NCBI RefSeq assembly: GCF_002575655.3 | Contig: NC_053035.3 | Location: 376,627,792 to 376,691,791 of the forward strand | DNA length: 64,000 bases | Origin: Aegilops tauschii subsp. strangulata | Taxonomy: Eukaryota; Streptophyta; Magnoliopsida; Poales; Poaceae | Direction of reading: 5' to 3' | In this document: piece by piece, positions 11,236 to 21,997 of the stretch | Numbering within the stretch: the stretch's first letter is position 1 | Layout of the letters: every line of letters begins with the position of its first letter | Made by a program: the position numbers and the translations under genes | The notes under the pieces: model-generated | Told to the model about the DNA's origin: nothing | Seen by the model: only the letters and a program-made list of their open reading frames with translations | The model's database searches: none

Positions 11236-12088
11236 CACATGGGACAATGCTCTAATAAGGAAGATCATCATACTTCTATTTACTTACAACTCAAAAATTA
11301 CAACTCGATACTAGAACAAGATATGACTCTATATGAATGCCTCCGGCGGTGTACCGGGATGTGCAATGAATCAAGAGCGACATGTATAAAAAATGATGAA
11401 CGATGGCTTTGCCACAAATACGAGGTCAACTACATGATCATGCAAAGCAATATGACAATGATGGTGCGTGTCATAATAAAAGGAACAGTGGAAAGTTGCA
11501 TGGCAATATATCTCGGAATGGCTATGGAAATGCCATAATAGGTAGGTATGGTGGCTGTTTTGAGGAAGGTATATGGTGGGTTTATGGTACCGGTGAAAGT
11601 TGCGCGGTACAAGAGAGGCTAGCAATGGCGGAAGGGTGAGAGTGCGTATAATCCATGGACTCAACATTAGTCATAAAGAACTCACATACTTATTGCAAAA
11701 ATCTGTTAGTCATCGAAACAAATTACTACGCGCATGCTCCTAGGGGGATAGATTGGTAGGAAAAGACCATCGCTCGTCCCCGGCCGCCACTCATAAGGAA
11801 GACAATCAAAAAATATCTCATGCTCCAACTTCGTTACATAAAGGCTCACCATACGTGCATGCTACGGGACTCAGAAACCTTAACACAAGTATTTCTCAAA
11901 TTCACAACTACTCACTAGCATGACTCTAATATCACCATCTTCATATCTCAAAACAATCATAAGGAATCAAACTTCTCATAGTATTCAACGCACTTTATAT
12001 GAAAGTTTTTATTATATCCCTCTTGGATGCCTATCATATTAAGACTAAATTTTATAACCAAAGAAAATTACCATGCTGTTTTAAAAGA

Positions 12089-12227
12089 CTCTCAAAATAA
12101 TATAAGTGAAGCATGAGAGTTCATCAATTTCTATAAAATAAAACCACCGCCGTGCTCTAAAAAGACATAAGTGAAGCACTAGAGCAAAATTGCCTAGCTC
12201 AAAAGATATAAGTGAAGCACATAGTGT
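12089..12227 (-). promoter_or_regulatory. Hairpin array with TAAGTGAAGCA loops, G1
   Basis: Hairpin 1 (12089-12119) has arms CTCTCA/TGAGAG. Hairpin 2 (12153-12186) has arms TGCTCT/AGAGCA. A weaker third copy lies at about 12196-12227. The loops share ATAAGTGAAGCA. Its role is unknown; see the separate finding. Confidence 0.6.
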
Positions 12228-12366
12228 CTCTCTTAAAAGGTGTGTACAGCAAGGATGATTGTGGCAAACTAAAAAGAAAAGACTCAAATCATACAAGACG
12301 CTCCAAGCAAAACACATATCATGTGGTGAATAAAAATATAGCCTCAAGTAAAGTTACCGATAAAGA

Positions 12367-12453
12367 GGGGATGCCTTCTAGGGCATCCCCAAGCTTAGGC
12401 TCTTGGTTGTCCTTGAATATTACCTTGGGGTGCCTTGGGAATCCCCAAGCTTA
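12367..12453 (-). promoter_or_regulatory. Internal polypurine-tract copies, G1
   Basis: GGGGATGCC (12367-12375) pairs with GGCATCCCC (12382-12390), and GGCATCCCCAAGCTTA repeats the PPT that abuts the 3' LTR at 10377. A second, slightly altered copy lies at 12437-12453. Confidence 0.6.
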
Positions 12454-13051
12454 GGCTCTTGCCACTCTTTATTCCATAGTCCATCAAATCCTTACCCAAA
12501 ACTTGAAAACTTCACAACACAAAACTCAACAGAAAATCTCATAAGCTCCGTTAGTATAAGAAAATAAATCACCACTTTTGGTACTGTTGTGAACTCATTC
12601 TTTATTTATATTGGTGTAATATCTACTGTATTCCAACTTTTCCATGGTTCATACCCCCCGATACGAGCCATAGATTCATCAAAAATAAGCAAACAACACA
12701 CAGAAAACAGAATGTGTCAAAAACAGAACAGTCTGTAGAAATCTGAATATTTCGAATACTTCTGTAACTCCAAAAATTCCGAAAAATTAGGACAACCTAA
12801 GCAATTTGTTTATTAATATTCTGCAAAAAGAATCAGTATTTTATCACGCTCTTGTGATTTTTAACAATTCTGGGACTGAGCGCAAAAGTTTCTGTTTTTC
12901 AGCAAGATCAAATCAACTACCACCGTAAGCTATCCCAAAGGTCTTACTTGGCACAAACACTAATTAAAACACAAAACCACATATAATCAGAGGCTAGATG
13001 AAATATTTATTCCAAACCATAACCTAAAAAGAAGAAATAAAAAAGAAAATT

Positions 13052-13103
13052 GGGTTGCCTCCCAACAAGCGCTATTGTTTAACGCCCTTAGCTAGGCATA
13101 AAA
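13052..13103 (-). promoter_or_regulatory. Conserved TTGGG/CCCAA hairpin and TAGCTA box, G1
   Basis: A 52-bp non-coding block, found at the same place just 3' of the gag-position ORF in G1, G2, G3 and G4. On the sense strand it contains GCCTAGCTAAGGGCGTTAAA, then AGCGCTTG, then the hairpin TTGGG-AGGCAA-CCCAA. Confidence 0.7.
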
Positions 13104-13114
13104 CATGAATAGAT

Positions 13115-13640
13115 CTAAGTGTAATCATAATAATGATAAGGCAAATCTCGAAAACTCATCTCATACTCCCTACGTTCATCAACAAGTTTTCGTTGTGGCA
13201 AGCAAAAGTAATCAAAAGGGCTAAATTTAATAGGATAAGAATCCCCAATATCTATCTCAGGAGGAATTGGTTCCTCCTTCGGCCCTTCATATTGAATGAC
13301 TAATTCATCATTATAAGCATTCCTTTGGCAAAAAGTCATGAGCTTGTGTCCAAGAGAGAAACCCAGTCCGTTGTTTTGAATATCAAAATTATCATTAAGC
13401 CTCTTTCTTAAATTTTCATTATAAGCAACATGATCTAGAGATCGTAAACGCATTATGTCCTCTTTATTAAAATGAATTCCCTCTATGGGAGGACGACCAC
13501 CATCTACTTTATAATGCGCAAAAATTTCACTATCTTCTTTCATAATAAATCTAAACTCATGAGCGAGAAATATAGTGGCAACACGATTAACAGAAGAATG
13601 CTCAATATTTGAAAACTCTAAAAAGATCATTTGTATGGAA
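13115..13640 (-). pseudogene. G1 gag-position ORF, C-terminal part (unrecognised protein)
   Basis: This frame encodes about 171 residues starting near MIFLEFSNIEHSSVNR and ending RDLPYHYYDYT. I do not recognise a domain. It does not resemble the gag fragments of G2, G3 or G4 and has no zinc knuckle, protease or RT motif. It is rich in charged and aromatic residues, with a proline/acidic stretch (EGPKEEPIPPEIDIGD). Its upstream half is at 28624-28906, displaced by the 15-kb insertion of G2. The two halves meet at the GGATG target site. It sits where other elements of this group have gag, just before the conserved box. Function unknown; RNA-binding or accessory roles are guesses. Confidence 0.55.
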
Positions 13641-13645
13641 GGATG

Positions 13646-15227
13646 TGATGTCGCTTGAAGCTACGTCGGTATTTCCCCAAAGACGAAGGGATGATGCAGC
13701 ACAACGGCGGTAGGAATTTCCCTCAGATATGAAACCAAGGTTATCGAACCAGTAGGAGAACCAAGCAACACAACGTAAATAGCCCCTGCACATAGATAAC
13801 AAATCCTCGCAACCCGACGTGTTAAAGGGGTTGTCAATCCCTTCTGACGTACGGCGCCTCAAGATAGGCAAACGGATGTGACATAAATTGCAGTAGATTG
13901 ATAGATCGAACGCCAAATAAAATAAATAGAAATATAACGCAACAAGGTTTTTTTGTGTTTTTGGTTTAATAGATCTGAAAATAAAAGCAAAGAAAAAGTA
14001 GATCGCAAAGGAAAATAATATGAGAAAGAGACCCAGGGGCTGTAGGTTTCACTAGTGGCTTCTCTCGAGAAAAATAGCAAACGGTGCCTGAACAAATTAC
14101 TGTTGGGCAATTGATAGAACTTCAAATACTCATGACGATATCCAGGCAATGATCATTATATAGGCATCACGTCCAAGATTAATAGACTGACTCCTGCCTA
14201 CATCTACTACTATTACTCCACATGTCGACTGCTATCCAACATGCATCTAGTGTATTAATTTCATGGAAAAACGAGTAATGCAATAAGAACGATGACATGA
14301 TGTAGACAAGATCTATCTATGTAGAGATAGACCCCATCATTTTATCCTTAGTAGCAACAATACATACATGTCGGTTCCCTTTCTGTCACTGGGATCAAGC
14401 ACCGTAAGATCGAACCCACTACAAAGCATCTTAAATAGATCAGGTTGGCCAAACAAAAACCAAATATCGGAGAAGAAATACAAGGCTATAAGAGATCATG
14501 CATATAAGAGATCAAAGAAACTCAAATACTTTCATGGATATAAAAAGATAGATCTGATCATAAACTCAAAGTTCATCGATCCCAACAAACACACCGCAAA
14601 AGAATTACATCATATGGATCTCCAAGAGACCATTGTATTGAGAATTCACACAGAGAGATGAAGCCATCTAGCTACTAACTACGGACTCGAAGGTCTACAA
14701 AGAACTACTCATGCATCATCGGAGATGCACCAATGGAGGTGGTGAACCCCATCCGAGATGGTGTCTAGATTGGATCTGGTGGTTCTGGACTCTGCGGCGG
14801 CTGGATGAATATTTCGTCGACTCCCCTAGGGTTTTGGAATATTCGGGTATTTATAGAGCAAAGAGGCGGTCCGGGGGGCACCCGAGGTGGGCACAACCCA
14901 CCAGGGCACGCCTGGGCCTCCTGGCGCGCCCTGGTGGGTTGTGCCCCCCCTCAGGGCACCCCCCAGGTGCAACCAGGGCCCATTATGTTCCTTGTGGTCC
15001 AAAAAAAATTTCCGCGAAGTTTTGTTGCATTTGGACTCCGTCTGATATTGATTCCTGCGATGTAAAAAAAACATGCAAAAAACAGCAACTGGCACTTGGC
15101 ACTATGTCAATAGGTTAGTACCAAAAAAATGATATAAAATGACCATAAAATTATTATAAAACATCCAAGATTGATGATATAACAGCATGGAACAATAAAA
15201 AATTATAGATACGTTGGAGATGTATCA
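13646..15227 (-). repeat. G2 3' LTR
   Basis: Starts TGATGTCGCTTGAAGC and ends GGAGATGTATCA on the plus strand. The PPT copy GCATCCCCAAGCTTAA follows directly at 15228. Confidence 0.88.
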
Positions 15228-15307
15228 GCATCCCCAAGCTTAACTCCTACTCGTCCTCGAGTAGGTAAGTGATAAAAACAGAATTTTTGATGTGGAATGC
15301 TGCCTAA

Positions 15308-16890
15308 TGCTACCTCTTGAGCATGCGCTAGTTTTCCCTTGAAGAGGAAAGGGTGATGCAGCAAAGTAGCGTAAGTATTTCCCTCAGTTTTTGAGAACCA
15401 AGGTATCAATCCAGTAGGAGACCACACGCAAGTCCCTCGTACCTACACAAACAAATAAGAACCTTGCAACCACCGCGATAAAGGGGTTGTCAATCCCTTC
15501 ACGGCCACTTGCAAAGGTGAGATCTGATAGAGATGATAAGATAATATTTTTGGTATTTTTATGATAAAGATTAAAAGTAAAGAAAGCAAAATAAACGGCG
15601 ATAGAAATAGCTAGTTGTCGGGAGATTAATATGATGGAAAATAGACCCGGGGGCCATAGGTTTCACTAGTGGCTTCTCTCAAGATAGCATAAGTATTACG
15701 GTGGGTGAACAAATTACTGTCGAGCAATTGATAGAAAAGTGCATAATTATGAGAGTATCTAGGCATGATCATGTATATAGGCATCACGTCCGTGACAAGT
15801 AGACCGACTCCTGCCTGCATCTACTACTATTACTCCACACATCGACCGCTATCCAGCATGCATCTAGAGTATTAAGTTCATAAGAACAGAGTAACGCATT
15901 AAGTGAGATGACATGATGTAGAGGGATAAACTCAAGCAATATGATATAAACCCCATCTTTTTATCCTCGATGGCAACAATACAATACGTGTCATTTCCCC
16001 TACTGTCACTGGGATGGAGCAACACAAGATTGAACCCAAAGCTAAGCACTTCTCCCATTGCAAGAAACATCAATCTAGTAGGCCAAACCAAACTGATAGT
16101 TCGAAGAGACTTGCAAAGATAACCAATCATACATAAAAGAAGTAAGAGAAGATTCAAATATTTTTCATAGATAATCTTGATCATAAACCCACAATTCATC
16201 GGATCTCGACAAACACACCGCAAAAAGAGTTACATCAAATAGATCTCCAAGAAAATCGAGGAGAACTTTGTATTGAGATCCAAAGAGAGAGAAGAAGCCA
16301 TCTAGCTAATAACTATGGACCCGAAGGTCTGTGGTAAACTACTCACACATCATCGGAGAGGCTATGGTGTTGATGTAGAAGCCCTCCATGATCAATGCCC
16401 CTCCGGCGGAGCGCCGGAAAAGGCCCCAAGATGGGATCTCACGGGTACATAAGGTTGCGACGGCGGAAATAGGGTTTCGTGGTGCTCCTGGATGGTTTCG
16501 GAGTACGTAGGTATATATAGGAGGAAGAAGTAGGTCAGTGGAGCCACGAGGGGCCCACGAGGGGGAGGGTGCGCCCAGGGGGGGTAGGCGCGCCCCCTGC
16601 CTCGTGGCCTCCTTGTTCGTTTCTTGACGTCCACTCCAAGTCCTCTAGATCACGTTTGTTCCAAAAATCACGCTCCCGAAGGTTTCATTCCGGTTGGACT
16701 CCGTTTGATATTCCTTTTCTGCGAAACACTAAAATAGAAAAAAAAACAACAATTTGCACTGGGCCTTGGGTTAATAGGTTAGTCCCAAAAATAATATAAA
16801 AGTGTATAATAAAGCCCATTAAACATCCAAAACAGAATATATAATAGCATGGAACAATAAAAAATTATAGATACGTTGGGAGACGTATCA
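15308..16890 (-). repeat. G3 3' LTR
   Basis: TGCTACCTCTTGAGCATG to GGGAGACGTATCA, followed by AGCATCCCCAAGCTTAA (PPT read on the opposite strand). Confidence 0.9.
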
Positions 16891-18652
16891 AGCATCCCCA
16901 AGCTTAATTCCTGCTCGTCCTCGAGTAGGTAAATGATAAAAACATAATTTTTGATGGGGAATGCTTCCTAGCATATTTCTCAATGTAATTTTCTTTATTG
17001 TGGCATGAATGTTCAGATCCGAAAGATTCAAGATAAAAGTTTAATATTGACATAAAAATAATAATACTTCAAGCATACTAACCAAGCAATTATGTCTTCT
17101 CAAAATAACATAGCCAAAGAAAGCTCATCCCTACAAATCATATAGTTTGGCCATGCCTCATTTTCGTCACACAAGAATGCTCTTATCTTGCACAACCCCG
17201 ATGACAAGCCAAGCAATTGTTTCATACTTTAGTAATCTCAAACTTTTTTCAACTTTCACGAAATACATGAGCGTGAGCCATGGATATAGCAATATGGGTG
17301 GAATAGAATATAATGATGGGGGTTGTGTGGAGAAGACAAAAAAGGAGAAAGTCTCACATTGACGCGGCTAATCAACGGGCTAATGAGATGCCCATCAATT
17401 GATGTCAATGCAAGGAGTAGGGATTGCCATGCAACGGATGCACTAGAGCTATAAATGTATGAAAGCTCAAAAAAATAAACTAAGTGGGTGTGCATCCAAC
17501 TTTCTTGCTCATGAAGACCTAGGGCATTTGAGGAAGCCCATCGTTGGAATATACAAGCCAAGTTCTATAATGAAAAATTCTCACTAGTAAATGAAAGTGA
17601 CAAAACAAGAGACTCTCTATCATAAAGATCATGGTGCTACTTTGAAGCACAAGTGTGGAAAAAGGATAGTAGCATTGTCCCTTTTTATTTCCCTTATTTT
17701 TTTGGGGCCTTTTCTTTTTTTATTTGGCCTTTCTCGTTTTTGGGGACAATGCTCTAATAATGATGATCATCACACTTCTATTTATTTACAACTCAATGAT
17801 TACAACTCGATACTTACAACAAAATATGACTCTATATGAATGCCTCCGGCGGTGTACCGGGATGGGCAATGAATCAAGAGTGAGATGTATGAAATAATAT
17901 GCATGGTGGCTTTGCCACAAATACGATGTCAACTACATGATCATGCAAGGCAATATGACAATGATGAAACGTGCCATAAAAAAGGAACGGTGGAAAGTTG
18001 CATGGCAATATATCTCGGAATGACTATGGAAATGCCATAATAGGTAGGTATGGTGGCTATTTTGAGGAAGACATAAGGAGGTTTATGTGTGATAGAGCAT
18101 ATCTTATCACGGGATTTGGATGCACCGGCGAAGTTTGCACCAACTCTCAAGGTGAGAAAGGGCAATGTACGGTACCGAAGAGGCTAGCAATGATGGAAGG
18201 TTGAGAGTGCGTATAATCCATGGACTCAACATTAGTCATAAAGAACTCACATACTTATTGCAAAAATCTACAAGTCATCAAAAACCAAGTACTACGCGCA
18301 TGCTCCTAGGGGGATAGATTGGTAGGAAAATACCATCGCTCGTCCCCGACCGCCACTCATAAGGATGACAACCAAAGAACACCTCATGTTTCAAATTTGT
18401 TACACAACGTTTACCATACGTGCATGCTACGGGACTTGCAAACTTCAACACAAGTATTTCTAAAATTCACAACTACTAAACTAGCACAACTTTAATATCA
18501 CTATCTCCATATCTCAAAACAATCATCAAGTATCAAACTTTTCCTAGTATTCAATGCACTTATATGGAAGTTTTTATTATATCCATCTTGGATGCCTATC
18601 ATATTAGGACTAATTTTATAACCAAAGCAAATTACCATGCTGTTCTAAAGGA

Positions 18653-18790
18653 CTCTCAAAATAATATAAGTGAATCATGAGAGATCAATAATTTCTATAA
18701 AATAAAACCACAACTGTGCTCTAAAAGATATAAGTGAAGTACTAGAGCAAAATTGTTTAGCTCAAAAGATATAAGTGAAACATATAGAGT
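18653..18790 (-). promoter_or_regulatory. Hairpin array with TAAGTGAA loops, G3
   Basis: Hairpin 1 at 18653-18683 (CTCTCA/TGAGAG), hairpin 2 at 18718-18748 (GCTCT/AGAGC), and a weak third copy to about 18789. The spacing matches G1. Confidence 0.6.
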
Positions 18791-18968
18791 ATTCTAATAA
18801 ATTACGTTTAATGTGTGTCTCTCCCAAAAGGTGTGTACAGCAAGGATGATTGTGTAGAACTAAAAAGAAAATACTAAAATCATACAAGACGCTCCAAGCA
18901 AAACTCATATCATGTGGTGAATAAAAATATAGCTCCAAGTAAAGTTACCGATGGACGAAGACAAAAGA

Positions 18969-19057
18969 GGGGATGCCTTCCGGGGCATCCCCAAGCTTAG
19001 GATTTTTGGTTGTCCTTGGATTTTACCGTGGGGTGCCTTGGGCATCCCCAATCTTAG
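18969..19057 (-). promoter_or_regulatory. Internal polypurine-tract copies, G3
   Basis: GGGGATGCC (18969-18977) is opposite GGCATCCCC (18984-18992), which runs into AAGCTTAGG. A second copy, GGGCATCCCCAATCTTAGG, starts at about 19040. Confidence 0.6.
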
Positions 19058-19654
19058 GCTCTTGCCACTCCTTGTTCCATAATCCATCAAACCTTTACCC
19101 AAAACTTGAAAACTTCACAACACAAAACTTAACAGAAAATCTCGTGAGCTCCGTTAGCGAAAGAAAACAAAACACCACTTCAAGGTACTGTAATGAACTA
19201 ATTATTTATTTATATTGGTGTTAAACCTACTATATTCCAACTTCTCTATGGTTCATAAACTCCATTACTAGCCATATATTCATCAAAATAAGCAAACAAC
19301 ACACGGAAACCAGAATCTGTCAAAAACAGAACAGTCTGTAGTAATCTGTATCAAACACATACTTCTGGAACTCCAAAAATTCTAAAATAAATTGCTGGAC
19401 GTGAGTAATTTATCTATTAATCATCTTCAAAAAGAATCAATTAAATATCACCCTCCAGTAAAAATTTGTAGCTAATCTCGTGAGCGCTAAAGTTTCTGTT
19501 TTTTACAGCAAGATCAAAAAGACTTCACCCAAGTCTTCCCAAAGGTTCTACTTGACACAAACACTAATTAAAACATAAAACCACATCTAAACAGAAGCTA
19601 GATGGATTATTTATTCCTAAACAGAACCAAAAAGCAAGAAACTAAAATAAAATT

Positions 19655-19705
19655 GGGTTTTCCCCCAACAAGCGCTATCGTTTAACGCCCCTAGCTAGGC
19701 ATAAA
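19655..19705 (-). promoter_or_regulatory. Conserved TTGGG/CCCAA hairpin and TAGCTA box, G3
   Basis: The same box as in G1, G2 and G4. The hairpin loop is changed (TTGGG-GGAAAA-CCCAA) while both arms are kept. The palindrome CCTAGCTAGG is perfect here. Confidence 0.7.
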
Positions 19706-19718
19706 GGCAAGGATAGAT

Positions 19719-20603
19719 CTATGTATTACCATCTTTGGCATGCAATCCATAAGTGGCTCTCATAATAGATTCATAAGGTAATTTAATTTTCTTTCTAGGA
19801 AAGTGTTCCATGCCTTTCCTTAATGGAAAATGGAATCTAATATTCCCTTCCTTCATATCAATAATTGCACCAATCGTTCTAAGGAAAGGTCTACCAAGAA
19901 TAATAGGACATGAAGGATTGCAATCTATATCAAGGACAATGAAATCTACGGGCACATAATTCCTATTCTCAACAATAAGAACATCATTAATTCTTCCCAT
20001 AGGTTTCTTAATGGTGGAATCCGCAAGGTGCAAGTTTAAAGAACAATCATCAAGTTCACGGAAACCTAGCAAATCACACAAAGTTTTTGGAATCGTGGAA
20101 ACACTAGCACCCAAATCGCACAAAGAATAGCATTCATGATCTTTAATTTTAATTTTAATAGTAGGTTCCCACTCATCATAAAGTTTTCTAGGGATAGAAA
20201 CTTCTAATTCAAGCTTTTCTTCATAATATTGCATTAAAGCATCAACGATATGTTTAGTAAAAGCCTTATTTTGACTATAAGCATGCGGAGAATTTAGCAC
20301 GGATTGCAACAAGGAAATACAATCTATTAAAGAACAATTATCATAATTAAATTCCTTGAAATCCAAGATAGTGGGTTCATTGCTATCTAAAGTTTTGACC
20401 TCTTCAATCCCACTTTTACCAATTTTTGCTGCAAGATCTAAAAACTCTGAATCATTGGGACACCTTTTAACTAAAGTTGACTCATCTCCAGTCCCATCAT
20501 TATCAAGATTCATATTGCAAAACAAAAATTTAATAGGAGACACATCAATCACTTTTAGATCTTCATCCTTATTATCATGAAAACTAGAAGAACACGCTTT
20601 CAC
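19719..20603 (-). CDS. G3 retropepsin-type aspartic protease region
   Basis: This open frame of 294 residues is the protease part of an Athila-lineage gag-pro. The active-site motif is CDLGASVSTIP at about residues 162-172 (Asp163-Leu-Gly), the form typical of Athila-type proteases. DCNPSCPIILGRPFLRTIGA near residue 245 supplies the second conserved fold element (ILGRPFL). The N-terminal 130 residues are acidic linker. It lies downstream of gag in another frame, so it probably belongs to one polyprotein now broken by frameshifts. The frame ends with a stop at 19719, shortly before the conserved non-coding box, so nothing further of pol follows. The enzyme would cleave Gag within virus-like particles. 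It is intact as a domain, but expression is unlikely given the gag breaks. Confidence 0.82.
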   Translation of the reverse strand: MKACSSSFHDNKDEDLKVIDVSPIKFLFCNMNLDNDGTGDESTLVKRCPNDSEFLDLAAKIGKSGIEEVKTLDSNEPTILDFKEFNYDNCSLIDCISLLQSVLNSPHAYSQNKAFTKHIVDALMQYYEEKLELEVSIPRKLYDEWEPTIKIKIKDHECYSLCDLGASVSTIPKTLCDLLGFRELDDCSLNLHLADSTIKKPMGRINDVLIVENRNYVPVDFIVLDIDCNPSCPIILGRPFLRTIGAIIDMKEGNIRFHFPLRKGMEHFPRKKIKLPYESIMRATYGLHAKDGNT

Positions 20604-21776
20604 AAAGCAATCTTTTTAGCACGCATTCTAGTGGTTCTTTCTTTGCACTCATCAATGGAAATTCTCATAGACTTGAGAGACTCGTTGATATCATGCTTAG
20701 GTGGAATAAATCTAAGTTTCAAAGAATCAATATCAAGAGAAATTCTATCCACGTTCCTAGCCAATTCATCAATCTTAGGCAATTTTTCCTCAAGCAAATC
20801 ATAAATTCTTTAACACTAGTCTCAAAATCAGAGGGCATCTTATTAAAATTTCCATAAGAGTTGTTGTAGGAATTACCATAATTATTAGAGGAATTACTAG
20901 GATACGGCCTAGGATTAAAGTTTCCTCTATAAGCGTTGTTACCAAAATTGTTCCTACCAAAAAATTCACATCCATAGATTCATTATTATTCTCAATCAAA
21001 GTAGACAACTGCATATCATTGGGATAAGAAGAAACACTCTTATTAGCAAACAATTTCATAAGTTCATCTGTCTTTCCACTCAAAACATTAATCTCTTCAA
21101 TTGCATGCACCTTTTTACTAGTAGATCTTTCAGTGTGCCATTGAGAATAATTAACCATAATATTATCTAGGAGTTTAGTAGCTTCTCCTAAAGTGATTTC
21201 CATAAAAGTGCCTCCCGCGGCCGAATCTAAAAGATTTCTAGAAGCAAGATTCAATCCGGCATAATTTTTTTGTATAATCATCCATAAGTTCAAACCATGT
21301 GTAGGGCAATTACGTATCATTAATTTCATCCTCTCCCAAGCTTGTGCAACATGTTCATGATCAAGTTGCCTAAAATTCATAATATTGTTTCTAAGAGAGA
21401 TGATCATAGCGGGAGGAAAATACTTAGAGATAAAAGCATCTTTGCACTTATTCCAAGAATCAATACTATTTTTAGGCAAGGACGAAAACCAAGTTTTAGC
21501 ACGATCTCTAAGCGAAAACGAAAATAGCTTCAGTTTAACAATATCATTGTCCACATCTTTCTTCTTTTGCATATCACACAAATCAACAAAGCTATTTAGA
21601 TGGGTAGCGGCATCTTCACTAGGAAGGCCGGCGAATTGATCTTTCATGACAAGATTCAGCAAAGCAGCATTAATTTCACAAGATTCAGCATCGGTAAGAG
21701 GAGCAATCGGAGTGCTAAGAAAATCATTGTTGTTGGTATTGGCAAAGTCACACAATTTAGTATTATCTTGAGCCAT
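20600..21776 (-). pseudogene. G3 gag (frameshifted)
   Basis: Translation starts at ATG 21776 (MAQDNTKLCDF). The frame has the typical Athila gag core: AALLNLVMKDQFAGLPSEDA, LNSFVDLCD, FSLRDRAKTWFSSLP, W..CKDAFISKYFPP, then HVAQAWERMKLMIRNCPTHG and LASRNLLDSAAGGTF. It forms the capsid-like shell of the particle. Near 20967 one T appears lost from a T-run after MDVNF, and near 20800 a second shift moves into the frame LPKIDELARNVD (20600-20797). No CCHC knuckle was seen, which is common in this lineage. An ATG further upstream (21863) is in the leader; the one at 21776 matches the family start. Confidence 0.78.
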
Positions 21777-21968
21777 CGTGACAAACAAGCAATCCAACAC
21801 ACAAGCAAACAAGAAGCAAGCGAAAAAGAGGCGAACGAAAAGAGAGGGCGAGGAAAACGGCAAGGGTGAAGTGGGGGAGAAGAAAACGAGAGGAAAATGG
21901 CAAACAATGTAATGCGAGGGATAAGAGTTTGTGATGGGTACTTGGTATGTCTTGACTTGTGCGTAGAC

Positions 21969-21986
21969 TCCCTGGCAACGGCGCCA
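21969..21986 (-). promoter_or_regulatory. Primer binding site (tRNA-Asp), G3
   Basis: The sense strand reads TGGCGCCGTTGCCAGGGA, complementary to the 3' end of plant tRNA-Asp with one mismatch. It is separated from the 5' LTR (21998) by an 11-nt spacer. Confidence 0.75.
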
Positions 21987-21997
21987 GAAATCCTTCT

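Larger units (their letters stand above)
10376..13645 (-). other. G1 internal domain, 3' part, mostly non-coding
   Basis: In element orientation this is the region between the gag-position ORF and the 3' LTR. It holds the conserved box (13052-13103), internal polypurine-tract copies (12367-12453), a TAAGTGAAG hairpin array (12089-12227) and a pyrimidine tract (11097-11235). Apart from the ORF fragment at 13115-13640 no coding signature is visible. G2 interrupts it after GGATG at 13641-13645. Confidence 0.7.
16891..19700 (-). other. G3 non-coding 3' internal region
   Basis: About 2.8 kb between protease and 3' LTR with no supported gene. It carries, in plus-strand order, the PPT border, a pyrimidine tract (17678-17745), the hairpin array (18653-18790), internal PPT copies (18969-19057) and the conserved box (19655-19705). 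The region is clearly alignable with 10376-13050 of G1 and 51168-53910 of G4. Confidence 0.7.

Noticed and set aside
11065..11538. Open frame with a poly-Phe/Ser hydrophobic stretch
   Set aside because: The hydrophobic run is only the translated pyrimidine tract on the antisense strand of G1; the frame is not kept in G3 or G4.
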